The notes: generated by a model from the sequence alone, not told the origin. A stretch of 64,000 nucleotides of DNA from an uncultured Trichococcus sp. (GCF_963663645.1 NZ_OY760499.1:248001-312000); one strand, 5' to 3'; positions 32,503-40,782 are shown, counted from the first letter of the stretch. Numbers and translations are program-made.

Positions 32503-32653
32503 TTGGCCGGAAAACCAGGCGCTTCTCCGGTTGGGGAGCTTTCGCCGGAGTGGGAACAGAAATCGAGTAACTTTTCTCCGGCTAAGCTGCGTTGGACGGT
32601 GATCCGAACCCATTCAATCGGATGTCCTTCGATGAAACACTTCTTCACCGGAG
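32503..32653 (+). repeat. Degenerate 50-bp hairpin repeat array C
   Basis: One clear unit (32525-32550), a preceding right-half (GGCCGG, 32505-32510), a left-half at 32576 (CTCCGGC) and a final right-half (TTCACCGGAG, to 32653). The linker has GGACGGTGATCCGAACC, shared with array H. Confidence 0.7.
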
Positions 32654-32671
32654 AAACGCATAAAATAAATA

Positions 32672-32724
32672 AAATAAGCCTCAGGAACCCGATGTAAAAT
32701 CAGGCTTCCTGAGGCTTTATTTTG
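32672..32724 (-). terminator. Bidirectional terminator below the SAP-domain gene
   Basis: AAATAAGCCTCAGGAA pairs with TTCCTGAGGCTTTATTT; A/T runs on both sides. It serves the minus-strand gene ending at 32730. Confidence 0.88.
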
Positions 32725-32729
32725 TTGGA

Positions 32730-33332
32730 TCAGTATTTCTTCTTCGGATGGCGGTCGACGACTTCCGGATATTTTGCCAGGATCGCTTCGCCTGCCGGAG
32801 TGATTCGGTATCCCCTCAGGCTGAACTGGGAGGCGAGCTGTTCTTCGCTCAATTCCTGTTTCGCAAGCTCCATCAATTCCGGCTTCTTCATCCTGGAATG
32901 TCCGGCTACTTCGTAATGTTTCAGGATCGCTTTCAGGCTGGCGGCGTTCAGGTGATCCAGCGAATCGGTCGCCGACAGTTCCTCCGCATAGCCTTTTTCG
33001 ATCACCTCATCCAAGGCTTGACGGCCATTGATGCCGTAGTTGTATTCGAAATATTTCGGATAGACGCTCTCGTTCGTGAATGTACCGAATTGGATGCGCC
33101 ACAACAGGATCAGATGCCCAGGCAGGATATCCTCCTCGAAACGGATCATGTTGCGCTTGGGTACGAGCTGTTCCGACCCGGTCCGGGCGGCGTTCAGCCA
33201 GCCCTCCTTATCGCGCTTTTCGGAAATGTAGGGCACTTCCGCATAATCCTGATAAAGCGCGAAAATGTCCTGCACCGCTTGATCCTGCAAGTCCAAATGG
33301 CTGTTTTGTTTATTTATATTGTTGGTATTCAT
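32730..33332 (-). CDS. SAP-like domain protein of unknown function
   Basis: 200 residues. About residues 122-160 (DHLNAASLKAILKHYEVAGHSRMKKPELMELAKQ, split here by family resemblance) form a SAP-like helix-extension-helix that in other proteins binds DNA. The N-terminal part is rich in aromatic and charged residues (FEEDILPGHLILLWRIQFGTF) and resembles nothing I can name. The tail is DRHPKKKY. It is transcribed convergently to csp2 with an upstream AGGAGGA site. Confidence 0.65.
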   Translation of the reverse strand: MNTNNINKQNSHLDLQDQAVQDIFALYQDYAEVPYISEKRDKEGWLNAARTGSEQLVPKRNMIRFEEDILPGHLILLWRIQFGTFTNESVYPKYFEYNYGINGRQALDEVIEKGYAEELSATDSLDHLNAASLKAILKHYEVAGHSRMKKPELMELAKQELSEEQLASQFSLRGYRITPAGEAILAKYPEVVDRHPKKKY

Positions 33333-33359
33333 GCGAATCCTCCTGTCCTTTCCTAATGA

Positions 33360-34364
33360 TTAGGCCTCAAAATCAAAGGGGTAGCCCATTCCTTTTGCGA
33401 GTGCCCTTCGGTAAACTTCACCAGCTATCGCAACATCCATCGCTCCCGTGCCGATCGGGATACAGAGGGTGATGTCCTGCGAAAGGTCGCCGGCATCTTT
33501 CCTTCCGATCGCCAATTCGCCTAACGTCGCAAAAACATCTTTTTCGGACAGTTTCCCTTCACCCGTCAGTTTCTTCAAAGCACCGCGATGGAGAGCCTGC
33601 TCCACATGGTCAACGATGATCTTGTCGGCCTTCAGGATAAGTTCATCCTCGATTTCCTGAAAAGATCCCAACGGAAAAATGATGGTGCCTTTTTTGATCC
33701 ATTCCGCTTTGATGAGGGGAGCCTGCGCTGGGGTGACGGTGATGAGGACCTCGGCCTGACTGGCTTCCCGGGGATCATCAACGATGCGGATGTCGCCTTT
33801 GACAAATTCCTGCATTTTTTCGGCAAATGCTTCCGCCGTGCTGCGTCTGTGGTTCCAGACGATCAATTCGGTGATGTCGAACAGATCCGCGATCGCCCGG
33901 ATATTGGTGCTGGCTTGCATCCCGGCACCGTAAAGGCCGATTGTGACGGTCGGCTTCTTGAGCAAATAGCGCAATGCGTTTGCGGTCTGGGCCCCGGTGC
34001 GCATATTGGTGATATAAGCGCCTTCAAGTGCAGCGGTGAAGGTGCCCAGATGCGGATTGATCAACAAAATCATTCCCGTGATATAAGGCAGTCCGGCAGC
34101 TTTGCGCTCGCCTAAAAATCCCCCGACCCACTTCAGACCGGCGATATCCTGCGAGCCGATGTAGGCCGGCATTGCGTTCATGAACCCTTCGTACGGTGGG
34201 TATCCGCCAGTTTCACCCAGATCCAGTGTCAATTTTGTCGGGTTGATGACCGTGCCGTCACCGAGTCCCTGGAATGTCTGGTGCACGAGATTGTTGAAAT
34301 CCGCAATATCCAATAATTCCTTGATGGTGCTCTGATTGATCAGAAGCGTTTTGCGTTCTTCCAT
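33360..34364 (-). CDS. Ornithine cyclodeaminase / mu-crystallin family protein
   Basis: NAD(P)-binding protein of 334 residues from the second ATG, chosen because GGAG lies 7 bases before it (only 1 base before the first ATG at 34370). The Rossmann loop TIGLYGAGMQAS and the family's GAYITNMRTGAQTANALRYL segment are clear. Members include ornithine cyclodeaminase, alanine dehydrogenase and ketimine reductases; substrate cannot be assigned. It is monocistronic by context. Confidence 0.8.
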   Translation of the reverse strand: MEERKTLLINQSTIKELLDIADFNNLVHQTFQGLGDGTVINPTKLTLDLGETGGYPPYEGFMNAMPAYIGSQDIAGLKWVGGFLGERKAAGLPYITGMILLINPHLGTFTAALEGAYITNMRTGAQTANALRYLLKKPTVTIGLYGAGMQASTNIRAIADLFDITELIVWNHRRSTAEAFAEKMQEFVKGDIRIVDDPREASQAEVLITVTPAQAPLIKAEWIKKGTIIFPLGSFQEIEDELILKADKIIVDHVEQALHRGALKKLTGEGKLSEKDVFATLGELAIGRKDAGDLSQDITLCIPIGTGAMDVAIAGEVYRRALAKGMGYPFDFEA

Positions 34365-34388
34365 GGCCATTCTCCTTTAAACGAGATG

Positions 34389-34416
34389 TGTTCAAAAGAG
34401 TCTTTCCCTTTGAACA
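34389..34416 (-). promoter_or_regulatory. Inverted repeat in the leader of the cyclodeaminase-family gene
   Basis: TGTTCAAA-N12-TTTGAACA, perfect 8-bp arms, 25 bases before the start codon and just downstream of a possible TATACT -10 on the minus strand. Operator or leader hairpin. Confidence 0.4.
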
Positions 34417-34446
34417 GTCACATAAAGTATAGCATTTTTCGGGGGA

Positions 34447-34527
34447 TAACAAAAAATCAGGAGCAACCAGCGACCTTCGAGAAATATGTGGTCGAGACGG
34501 AAGGGGAGCTGGCTGGCTGGTTGTTCC
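34447..34527 (-). terminator. Terminator-like structure with no matching gene
   Basis: On the minus strand, GGAACAACCAGC (34516-34527) pairs with GCTGGTTGCTCC (34460-34471), with inner GACC/GGTC, followed by TGATTTTTTG. No minus-strand gene lies upstream of it. Confidence 0.55.
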
Positions 34528-34643
34528 GCGTGAAATTGGTTTAGAGTGGGTTTTCCGATAAATCAAATCATTGGAGAAGGGGATTTTGTTCCACTATAAT
34601 GAAAGTGTGAGAAGGTTCAAACATAAGAGAGGCGATGATTTTT

Positions 34644-35213
34644 ATGGTGAAAAAGATCGGATTCTTAGTCGGAAGCTTGCGCGAAGAGGCTTACAGCAAA
34701 AAAGTGGCTTTGGCGTTTTCGGAATTGTTCCCGGACGGGTATGAAACTGAAATGGTGGAAATTGGTCACTTGCCCTTATATAATCAGGATTTCGACGAGG
34801 TGGAGGGTATGCTTCCTGAATCGTACACTTCGTTCCGTGAGGAAATCAAAGGCTATGATGCCTTTGTGCTGGTGACCCCTGAATACAATCGATCCTACCC
34901 TGCGGCTTTGAAGAATGCCTTGGATGTCGGTTCGCGTCCGTATGGGGCCAATCTTTGGGACGGCAAACCGGTCGCGGTCATCAGCCAATCCCCAGGTGCT
35001 CTAGGGGCATTCGGTGCGAATCATCATTTAAGGCAAGTTCTTGTTTTTCTGAATATGGTGCCTTTGCAGCAGCCGGAAGCCTATATCGGAAATGTCCACA
35101 AGTTGTTGAACGAAGACGGTTCCGTTAAGGAAGAAAAGACTACAGAATATTTTCAATCGATTGTGGATGCTTTCGTTCAATTGATTGAAAGTACGGAACA
35201 ACCGAAACAGTAA
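34644..35213 (+). CDS. NADPH-dependent FMN reductase family protein
   Basis: Flavodoxin-like reductase of 189 residues (azoreductase/chromate reductase group). The FMN phosphate loop GSLREEAYSKKVA, the PEYNRSYPAALKNALD motif and SQSPGALGAFGANHHLR are typical. ATG 34644 is preferred to 34635 (AGAGAGG spacing). A TATAAT at about 34604 with TTGGAG 18 bases upstream is the likely promoter. A strong terminator follows. Confidence 0.88.
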   Translation: MVKKIGFLVGSLREEAYSKKVALAFSELFPDGYETEMVEIGHLPLYNQDFDEVEGMLPESYTSFREEIKGYDAFVLVTPEYNRSYPAALKNALDVGSRPYGANLWDGKPVAVISQSPGALGAFGANHHLRQVLVFLNMVPLQQPEAYIGNVHKLLNEDGSVKEEKTTEYFQSIVDAFVQLIESTEQPKQ

Positions 35214-35220
35214 ATGCTGG

Positions 35221-35262
35221 AAATACCCATTCTCACGCTTTTTCGTGAGAATGGGTATTTTG
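35221..35262 (+). terminator. Terminator after the FMN reductase gene
   Basis: AAATACCCATTCTCACG pairs with CGTGAGAATGGGTATTT, then T's. Confidence 0.94.
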
Positions 35263-35331
35263 TATGTCCGGGCGCTTTTTTCCTCTGCTATAATGGAGGC
35301 AGACATCTATCAACCAGAAAAGGAAAAACTA

Positions 35332-36804
35332 ATGCACAAACACACAACGCAACCTTCTTTGTTGGACATACTTCAAGCCCATGCGGCTTCAAACAGCATC
35401 CCGATGCACATGCCCGGGCACAAGCGCAACACAAGACTGTTGGGGACGGTTCTTCCTTACAGCATCGACATTACGGAAATCGATGGCTTCGACAATCTTC
35501 ACGGCGCGAGCGGCATCCTCAACGAATATATGGAAGAAATCGCAGACTTCTACGGCACCGAGCGCTCATTCTACCTCGTGAACGGCAGCACTTGCGGCAT
35601 CTTGGCGGGAATCCGCGCCGCAACGAAACGCGGCGGCAAGATTGCGGTCGCACGGAATTGCCACAAGTCGGTCTATCATGCAGTCGAGCTTTTCGGATTG
35701 GAGGCCGTCTATCTGATGCCGGATATGGATGAAACATTCGGCATCCACGGCGGCATTTCGACTGCAAGCATCGCAGACACGCTACAAACGCATCCGGATA
35801 CGCAGCTGGTCGTTTTGACTTCGCCGACATATGAAGGGGTGGTCAGTGACATAGAGGCGATTGCCGATATCTGTCATGCGCAAGGGATTCCGTTGCTGGT
35901 CGATGAGGCGCACGGCTCGCATTTCAATTACTCGGAACATTTCCCAATCAGCGCAACCGCACTCGGCGCCGACATCGTGATCCAGAGTCTGCACAAGACG
36001 TTGCCTGCGTTGACGATGACGTCTTTGGCCCATCTGAATGGCGGCCTGATTAAGCCGGAAGAAATGGCCCGGCAACTTGCTGTCTTCGAAAGCAGCTCGC
36101 CGTCCTATGTGCTGATGGCTTCGATCGACCGTTGTTTCCGTTTGCTTAGGGATGAAGGAGAGCAGCTATTCGAAAACTACAATCAAAGGTTAGCCGGTTT
36201 CTCTGGAAAAATGGTACAACTCCAGCATCTCAAGGTGCTGTGCCAAGGAAACGACGATCCGGCGGTGCACCCAACCTTTTTCGCCTTCGACAAAGGCAAA
36301 ATCCTGATTTCTGCGCAGGGAACAGGCTTAACCGGACAGAAACTTATGGAAATGTTGCGGAGCGAGCATCATATCGAAATGGAGATGGCTTATGGCGACC
36401 ACGCATTGGCGATGACCAGCGTCTGCGATACGGAAGCCACGATGGCTGCCTTGGCCGATGCACTGTTGGCCATCGACAGCACGCTCGGCTCTAAGGCTGG
36501 AGAGCGCATCTCAAATGACGGAACCATAATTTTCAAATTACCCGAAAAGCAATATGAAATCTGGAAAGCGCTGGAATCGGAAAAATCAGTGTGCCCATTG
36601 GAGCAAGCTTCAGGGCTAACGGTGGCCGAATACGTCTGGGCTTACCCGCCTGGAATTCCCTTACTGGTGCCTGGAGAACGGATCAGCGCTGGGTTTATAC
36701 GCCAAGTCCATGCCTTATTGGAAAAGGGGACAAGAGTCTACAGCGATGCCGATGGTCTTCCGAAAAACATTCAAATTATACAGCACGAACGACTTGTTCA
36801 GTAA
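35332..36804 (+). CDS. Orn/Lys/Arg decarboxylase family protein
   Basis: PLP fold-type I decarboxylase of 490 residues from ATG 35332 (AAGGA 7 bases upstream; the ATG within TATAATGG at 35292 is probably the -10). The conserved N-terminal MPGHKRN (27-33), DITEIDGFDNLH, DEAHGSHF and PLP Lys222 (QSLHKTLPALTMTS) are present, with the C-terminal domain near YPPGIPLLVPGE. It resembles the short YaaO/SpeA-type enzymes; arginine, lysine or ornithine preference cannot be read. No obvious terminator follows. Confidence 0.88.
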   Translation: MHKHTTQPSLLDILQAHAASNSIPMHMPGHKRNTRLLGTVLPYSIDITEIDGFDNLHGASGILNEYMEEIADFYGTERSFYLVNGSTCGILAGIRAATKRGGKIAVARNCHKSVYHAVELFGLEAVYLMPDMDETFGIHGGISTASIADTLQTHPDTQLVVLTSPTYEGVVSDIEAIADICHAQGIPLLVDEAHGSHFNYSEHFPISATALGADIVIQSLHKTLPALTMTSLAHLNGGLIKPEEMARQLAVFESSSPSYVLMASIDRCFRLLRDEGEQLFENYNQRLAGFSGKMVQLQHLKVLCQGNDDPAVHPTFFAFDKGKILISAQGTGLTGQKLMEMLRSEHHIEMEMAYGDHALAMTSVCDTEATMAALADALLAIDSTLGSKAGERISNDGTIIFKLPEKQYEIWKALESEKSVCPLEQASGLTVAEYVWAYPPGIPLLVPGERISAGFIRQVHALLEKGTRVYSDADGLPKNIQIIQHERLVQ

Positions 36805-36876
36805 CTTACATTTTGATAGTTATTGGGCAAATCACGATTTTTATAAAAACGGTCACTATGCTGATAGGTCGGTAGA

Positions 36877-36905
36877 TTGACGGACTAACAATTTGTTGGT
36901 AAAAT
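36877..36905 (+). promoter_or_regulatory. Promoter of the SCIFF locus
   Basis: TTGACG (36877-36882), 17 bases, TAAAAT (36900-36905), 70 bases before the precursor gene. Confidence 0.75.
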
Positions 36906-36974
36906 AATTCACAAAGGGAGTATTTTTCTGTCAAGCAATATGCTTCCTTAACCTATTTCGGAGGAGATGTCGTT

Positions 36975-37130
36975 ATGAAAAGAATCGTGACATTAAGCAC
37001 CCGCAACCTGAAGGATACTGCCAAACACGGCGGCTGCGGCGCATGCCAAACATCTTGCCAATCCGCATGCAAAACTTCTTGCGGAATCGCCAACCAAAGC
37101 TGTGTGAACCCTAGACAAGCAGCTAAGTAA
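36975..37130 (+). CDS. scfA: SCIFF ranthipeptide precursor
   Basis: 51-residue peptide not in the usual size range of gene finders. ATG 36975 follows CGGAGGAGAT. The N-terminus KRIVTLSTRNLKDT is the leader and the Cys-rich core has six cysteines at 21, 24, 28, 32, 36 and 43, with the SCIFF signature CGACQTSCQSACKTSC. In the family, the radical SAM enzyme joins cysteine sulfurs to acceptor residues (thioether bonds). Its maturase is the next gene. The biological role of SCIFF peptides is not established to my knowledge. Confidence 0.9.
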   Translation: MKRIVTLSTRNLKDTAKHGGCGACQTSCQSACKTSCGIANQSCVNPRQAAK

Positions 37131-37139
37131 AAAAAGAGT

Positions 37140-37168
37140 CCGCCCGATTGATTCCAGTTGGGCGGCAA
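37140..37168 (+). terminator. Hairpin between scfA and scfB
   Basis: CCGCCC pairs with GGGCGG around a 14-base loop, followed by AATTTTAT. A weak terminator or stabiliser here would let precursor message exceed maturase message (inference). Confidence 0.5.
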
Positions 37169-37199
37169 TTTTATGGACAAAAAGGAGTTTGAAACCGAA

Positions 37200-38603
37200 A
37201 TGATTCATCAATATAAACTGAACGGATACAATATCGTCATGGATACCTACAGCGGTGCTGTACATGTCGTCGACGACCTTGCCTTCGACATCATCGCGCT
37301 GTACGAAGCAACGCCTGTCGAAGAAATCGTTTCAACGATGCTGGAACAATATGCGAACGACCCTGAAATCAACGAAACAGAAATCCGCGATACGCTGTCG
37401 GATGTCGAAGAATTGAAAGCTAACGGCGAACTGTTTACGGAAGACATGTACCAGAACCTCTCCGTCGATTTGAAGAACCGTCAAACATTCGTGAAGGCTC
37501 TTTGCCTGAACGTGGCGCATACTTGTAACCTGACTTGCGATTACTGTTTCGCCAGCCAAGGCAAGTACAACGGCGATAGAGCGATCATGAAATTCGAAGT
37601 CGGAAAACAAGCAATCGATTTTCTGCTTGAAAATTCGGGATACCACCGCAACCTCGATGTCGACTTCTTTGGCGGCGAGCCATTGATGGCCTGGCGTGTC
37701 GTGAAGCAGATCGTCGAGTACGCCCGCAGCAAAGAAGAGGAGTCCAACAAGATTTTCCGTTTCACTTTCACAACAAACGGCATGCTTTTGAACGACGAAA
37801 TCAATGAATTCCTGAACAAAGAAATGTACAACGTCGTTTTGAGCTTGGACGGACGCAAGGAAGTCCATGACCGTCTGCGCCGCACCGTCAACGGAAAAGG
37901 CAGCTATGACTACATTTTGCCGAAATTCCAGAAATTCGTGGAAGGGCGCGGAGACAAGGAATACTACGTCCGCGGCACTTACACAGGCAATAACGTCGAT
38001 TTCACAAACGACATTTTCCATGTTGCTAACCTCGGATTCGACAAACTGTCGATGGAACCGGTCATCTGCGACCCAACCGAACCTTACGCTTTGACGGAGG
38101 AACATCTTCCGGCACTGTACAGACAGTATGAAATCTTGGCTGAAGAAATGCTGAAGCGCGGCGAAGAGGGCAACGACTTCACTTTCTACCACTATATGCT
38201 GGACCTTTCCGAAGGCCCGTGCATCCAGAAACGCATCTCCGGCTGCGGATCAGGAACGGAATACATGGCTGTCACTCCATGGGGCGAAATATTCCCTTGC
38301 CACCAATTCGTAGGCGATGAAGAATTCAGCCTGGGCAACATCTGGGATGGCATCACCAAGCCGGAACTGCAGAGCCAATTCAAGGAAGTCAACTGCTATT
38401 CCAAACCGGAATGCCAGGATTGCTGGGCGAAATTGTACTGCAGCGGCGGCTGCCCTGCGAACTCCCTGCATGCGACTGGTTCCTTGAAAGGCAACTATGA
38501 ATTCAGCTGCGACCTGTTCCGCAAACGCGTGGAATGCTCGATGATGGTGAAGGTCGCGGAACAAATCCGCGAGATGGAAGCCGAAGCGATGGCTGCTGAG
38601 TAA
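37200..38603 (+). CDS. scfB: Radical SAM/SPASM SCIFF peptide maturase
   Basis: 467-residue radical SAM enzyme that installs thioether crosslinks in the SCIFF precursor. ATG 37200 (MIHQYKLNGYNIVMD, the family start) follows AAAGGAG at 12 bases; earlier in-frame starts at 37158 and 37173 lack good sites. An N-terminal precursor-recognition domain (SGAVHVVDDLAFDII) precedes the SAM cluster motif Cys109-x3-Cys113-x2-Cys116 (AHTCNLTCDYCFA). The C-terminal SPASM region has many cysteines (GCGSGTEYMAVTPWGEIFPC; CQDCWAKLYCSGGCPANS) for two further 4Fe-4S clusters. The sufCDSUB operon at 51.6 kb could supply clusters. Confidence 0.93.
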   Translation: MIHQYKLNGYNIVMDTYSGAVHVVDDLAFDIIALYEATPVEEIVSTMLEQYANDPEINETEIRDTLSDVEELKANGELFTEDMYQNLSVDLKNRQTFVKALCLNVAHTCNLTCDYCFASQGKYNGDRAIMKFEVGKQAIDFLLENSGYHRNLDVDFFGGEPLMAWRVVKQIVEYARSKEEESNKIFRFTFTTNGMLLNDEINEFLNKEMYNVVLSLDGRKEVHDRLRRTVNGKGSYDYILPKFQKFVEGRGDKEYYVRGTYTGNNVDFTNDIFHVANLGFDKLSMEPVICDPTEPYALTEEHLPALYRQYEILAEEMLKRGEEGNDFTFYHYMLDLSEGPCIQKRISGCGSGTEYMAVTPWGEIFPCHQFVGDEEFSLGNIWDGITKPELQSQFKEVNCYSKPECQDCWAKLYCSGGCPANSLHATGSLKGNYEFSCDLFRKRVECSMMVKVAEQIREMEAEAMAAE

Positions 38604-38623
38604 GCATTTAACGACATATAATG

Positions 38624-38667
38624 AGAGAAGTGCGCGCCGGAATGTTGCCGGCGGGCTCTTCTTTTTA
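38624..38667 (+). terminator. scfAB terminator
   Basis: AGAGAAGTGCGCGCCGG pairs with CCGGCGGGCTCTTCT, then T5. Array D starts 28 bases later. Confidence 0.88.
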
Positions 38668-38694
38668 TTGTGGTGGAGGGCGGGGCGGTTGTAC

Positions 38695-38822
38695 CTCCGG
38701 TGAAGGAGGCTTTGGCCGGAGGACAATTCAAAATACCGCCCCCAACTCCGGGGAAGCCGGCCTGGCCGGAGTAAAGCTCGAAATGTCAGCCGGAACTCCG
38801 GCGAGACCGGCTCTCGCCGGAG
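38695..38822 (+). repeat. 50-bp hairpin repeat array D (3 units)
   Basis: Units at 38695-38721, 38746-38771 and 38796-38822, linkers 38722-38745 and 38772-38795, both exactly 24 nt. Unit 3 pairs CTCCGGCGAGA with TCTCGCCGGAG. Confidence 0.9.
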
Positions 38823-38888
38823 CAAAAAACAAAAAAGCAAAAATGTAAAAAGCAAAAATGTAAAAAGCAAAAATCAAAAAAACAAAAA
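38823..38888. repeat. A-rich short tandem repeat
   Basis: About four imperfect copies of AAAAAGCAAAAATGT (15 bp), two of them exact and adjacent. It lies between array D and the terminator of the minus-strand aminotransferase. Confidence 0.75.
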
Positions 38889-38920
38889 TCCGGGCCGGAC
38901 CCCCGGCCAAATACCAACAG

Positions 38921-38953
38921 AAAAAAACCGCACAATCGCCCGATTGTGCGGTT
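38921..38953 (-). terminator. Terminator of the aminotransferase gene
   Basis: ACCGCACAATCG pairs with CGATTGTGCGGT; on the minus strand it runs into T7. Confidence 0.92.
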
Positions 38954-38967
38954 CAACATTTTTTCGC

Positions 38968-40134
38968 TTATTTCGTGTTCAGATCTTCCAGAAATGCAAC
39001 GATCCGTCGGCAACCTTCGATGACATTCTCATCGCTGGCAGCATAACTCATGCGGAAATAGCCGACTCCGGATTCGCCGAAAGCCGATCCAGGGATCACG
39101 CCGACACCGGCTTTGCGTGCGAGGTCGATGCAGAAGTTCCAGTCATCGTCGCCGTACTGCTCCGGAATGCGCGGGAACAGGTAGAAGGCGCCGTCCGGAT
39201 TGTTCATCTTCAGCCCGGCAGCCGTCAAACCTTCCAACAGGATGTCCCTGCGTTTGCGGTAGGCAGCTTTCATCATAGCAGTTGCTTCATCACCGTCTCG
39301 GAACGCAACTCCGGCTGCCGTCTGCGCAGGGGTGGAGCCGCAAGTGACCAAGCTTTGGTGATATTTCAAAATTTCGCGGATCAAGTTGGCTTGGGCAGCA
39401 ACAAAGCCGACGCGCCAGCCGGTCATCGCATAGCTTTTCGAAGTGCCGTTGATGACGATCGACTGCTCAGGGATGTATTTGGCGATTGAGGTATGACTGC
39501 CATCGTAGGTCAGTTCGCTGTAGATCTCATCACTGAGCACAAAAACATCATATTTCTTGATGACCGCGGCCAACGCTTCGACTTCTTCTTGCGTATAAGT
39601 GGCGCCGGTCGGGTTGTTCGGGTAGGTCAGCACGACCATCTTCGTTTCTGGGTTCGCATCCAACGCCGCTGTCAGGTCCTCCGGTGTGATCAGGAAACCG
39701 GTCTCGGATGTGTCGATCTTGACGCTCTGGCCGCCAGCCAAATGCGTGACGTATTCATACTGCGGGAAAGCCGGCGATTGGATGATCACTTTGTCGCCCG
39801 GATTCATCAGCGCGAACATCGAGGCGGTGATCGCTTCCGTCGCACCGACCGTCAGGACGATGTCGGTCTCCGGGTTGTAGTGCAGCCCGTATTTCCGCTC
39901 CATGAATTTTGCGATTTCCTTGCGGGTCTCGAGAACACCCGCAGAAGGGGCGTAATGTGTCTGATTCTGGTTCAGAGCCTCTGCGGCGGCCGCCTTGATG
40001 AAAGCCGGCGTATCAAAATCAGGCTCCCCCATCGTGAAGCGGATCAGATCCTTCACATCGCTGATGGCGGCATCGAAGTTACGGATAGGCGATCCCTTCA
40101 GTTGCTTGACAAAACGGTTCGTTTCTCTGCTCAT
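38968..40134 (-). CDS. patA: Class I/II aminotransferase, probable N-acetyl-LL-diaminopimelate aminotransferase
   Basis: PLP fold-type I enzyme of 388 residues. The motifs FTMGEPDFDTP, YPNNPTGATY, SDEIYSELTY, PLP Lys233 (NGTSKSYAMTGWRVG) and the substrate Arg in FRMSYA are present. Its position next to, but divergent from, dapH and the N-acetyl-DAP deacetylase suggests that it catalyses the missing aminotransferase step of the acetyl pathway, as PatA does in Bacillus. Aspartate aminotransferase activity is the alternative. Confidence 0.8.
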   Translation of the reverse strand: MSRETNRFVKQLKGSPIRNFDAAISDVKDLIRFTMGEPDFDTPAFIKAAAAEALNQNQTHYAPSAGVLETRKEIAKFMERKYGLHYNPETDIVLTVGATEAITASMFALMNPGDKVIIQSPAFPQYEYVTHLAGGQSVKIDTSETGFLITPEDLTAALDANPETKMVVLTYPNNPTGATYTQEEVEALAAVIKKYDVFVLSDEIYSELTYDGSHTSIAKYIPEQSIVINGTSKSYAMTGWRVGFVAAQANLIREILKYHQSLVTCGSTPAQTAAGVAFRDGDEATAMMKAAYRKRRDILLEGLTAAGLKMNNPDGAFYLFPRIPEQYGDDDWNFCIDLARKAGVGVIPGSAFGESGVGYFRMSYAASDENVIEGCRRIVAFLEDLNTK

Positions 40135-40141
40135 AATTTAT

Positions 40142-40428
40142 TGTCTCCTTCGGATGAAATATCCTTGATCTAATGTATAGTCGAACATGCGCCAGCCGAT
40201 TGCTGACGTCCAATCTCATGAAATAACATAACACGATTGCAGGCGTATTTCTATGCAAAGTTGCCTACTCCTGGATGAAAATTAGAAAACCGCGAGTTTG
40301 ATGAGCGTTTTCACATGCGAGTTGCCGATCCTTCCCGGAACTTTCCGATCCGGCGGCCCGCCTGCGCTTTGATGCGCAACTCCGAAACACTTAAAGACCA
40401 AGCAGAAGTAAGCTTCTGCCCCAGAGCG
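40142..40428. other. Divergent intergenic region with palindromes
   Basis: No gene is seen. It holds a GAGTTGC...GCAACTC inverted repeat enclosing a GC-rich segment (40319-40382) and the palindrome GCAGAAGTAAGCTTCTGC (40402-40419). Promoters for the minus-strand aminotransferase must lie here but none is convincing. Confidence 0.4.
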
Positions 40429-40429
40429 G

Positions 40430-40458
40430 TTGACAGTTTTGCCGGATAAGTGTACGAT
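40430..40458 (+). promoter_or_regulatory. Promoter of the lysine-riboswitch operon
   Basis: TTGACA (40430-40435), 17 bases, TACGAT (40453-40458), about 30 bases before the aptamer. Confidence 0.8.
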
Positions 40459-40485
40459 TAGAAAAATGAATGAATCACCAAGCAA

Positions 40486-40680
40486 AAAGAGGTCGCGGCT
40501 GGTCAAGAGTACCGCAAGGGAAAGGGACGGTCGCCGAAGCATGCAGATGCTGGACCCAGGTTGAACAAATGTGGGGCTGTTCCATTGTCGTTGCCCGATG
40601 ATAATGGATTGCGCTTTAGCTTGGTTGGGCGAATGCAGGTCTCCGTAGCCGTAAGCACTCGCTTACCGCTATTTTTTTTG
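40486..40680 (+). promoter_or_regulatory. Lysine riboswitch (L box) with terminator
   Basis: Conserved L-box blocks appear in order: AGAGGTCGCGG (40489), AAGAGTA, AAGGGA, CGCCGAAGC, the GGGGCTG block and the closing GAATGCAGGTCTCCGTAG. The expression platform is GTAGCCGTAAGC pairing with GCTTACCGCTAT (one mismatch) and T8, ending near 40679. Lysine binding should terminate transcription before dapH. Boundaries are approximate. Confidence 0.85.
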
Positions 40681-40731
40681 CATTTCAGGAACAAACGGCC
40701 GCCCGCCGCATAGGGCAAACGCAGGCTGGCA

Positions 40732-40740
40732 TGCTATAAT
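40732..40740 (+). promoter_or_regulatory. Possible second dapH promoter downstream of the riboswitch
   Basis: TGCTATAAT is an extended -10, placed after the riboswitch terminator and 43 bases before dapH. No good -35 is seen. If active it gives lysine-independent basal expression for the cell wall. Confidence 0.45.
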
Positions 40741-40782
40741 GGGCATGTTGGAACAGAAAAAAGGATCGGGAGGAAACATCAA

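Noticed and set aside
40282-40718. Minus-strand open frames of 71 and 86 codons upstream of dapH
   Set aside because: They overlap the lysine riboswitch and its promoter and have no ribosome sites.
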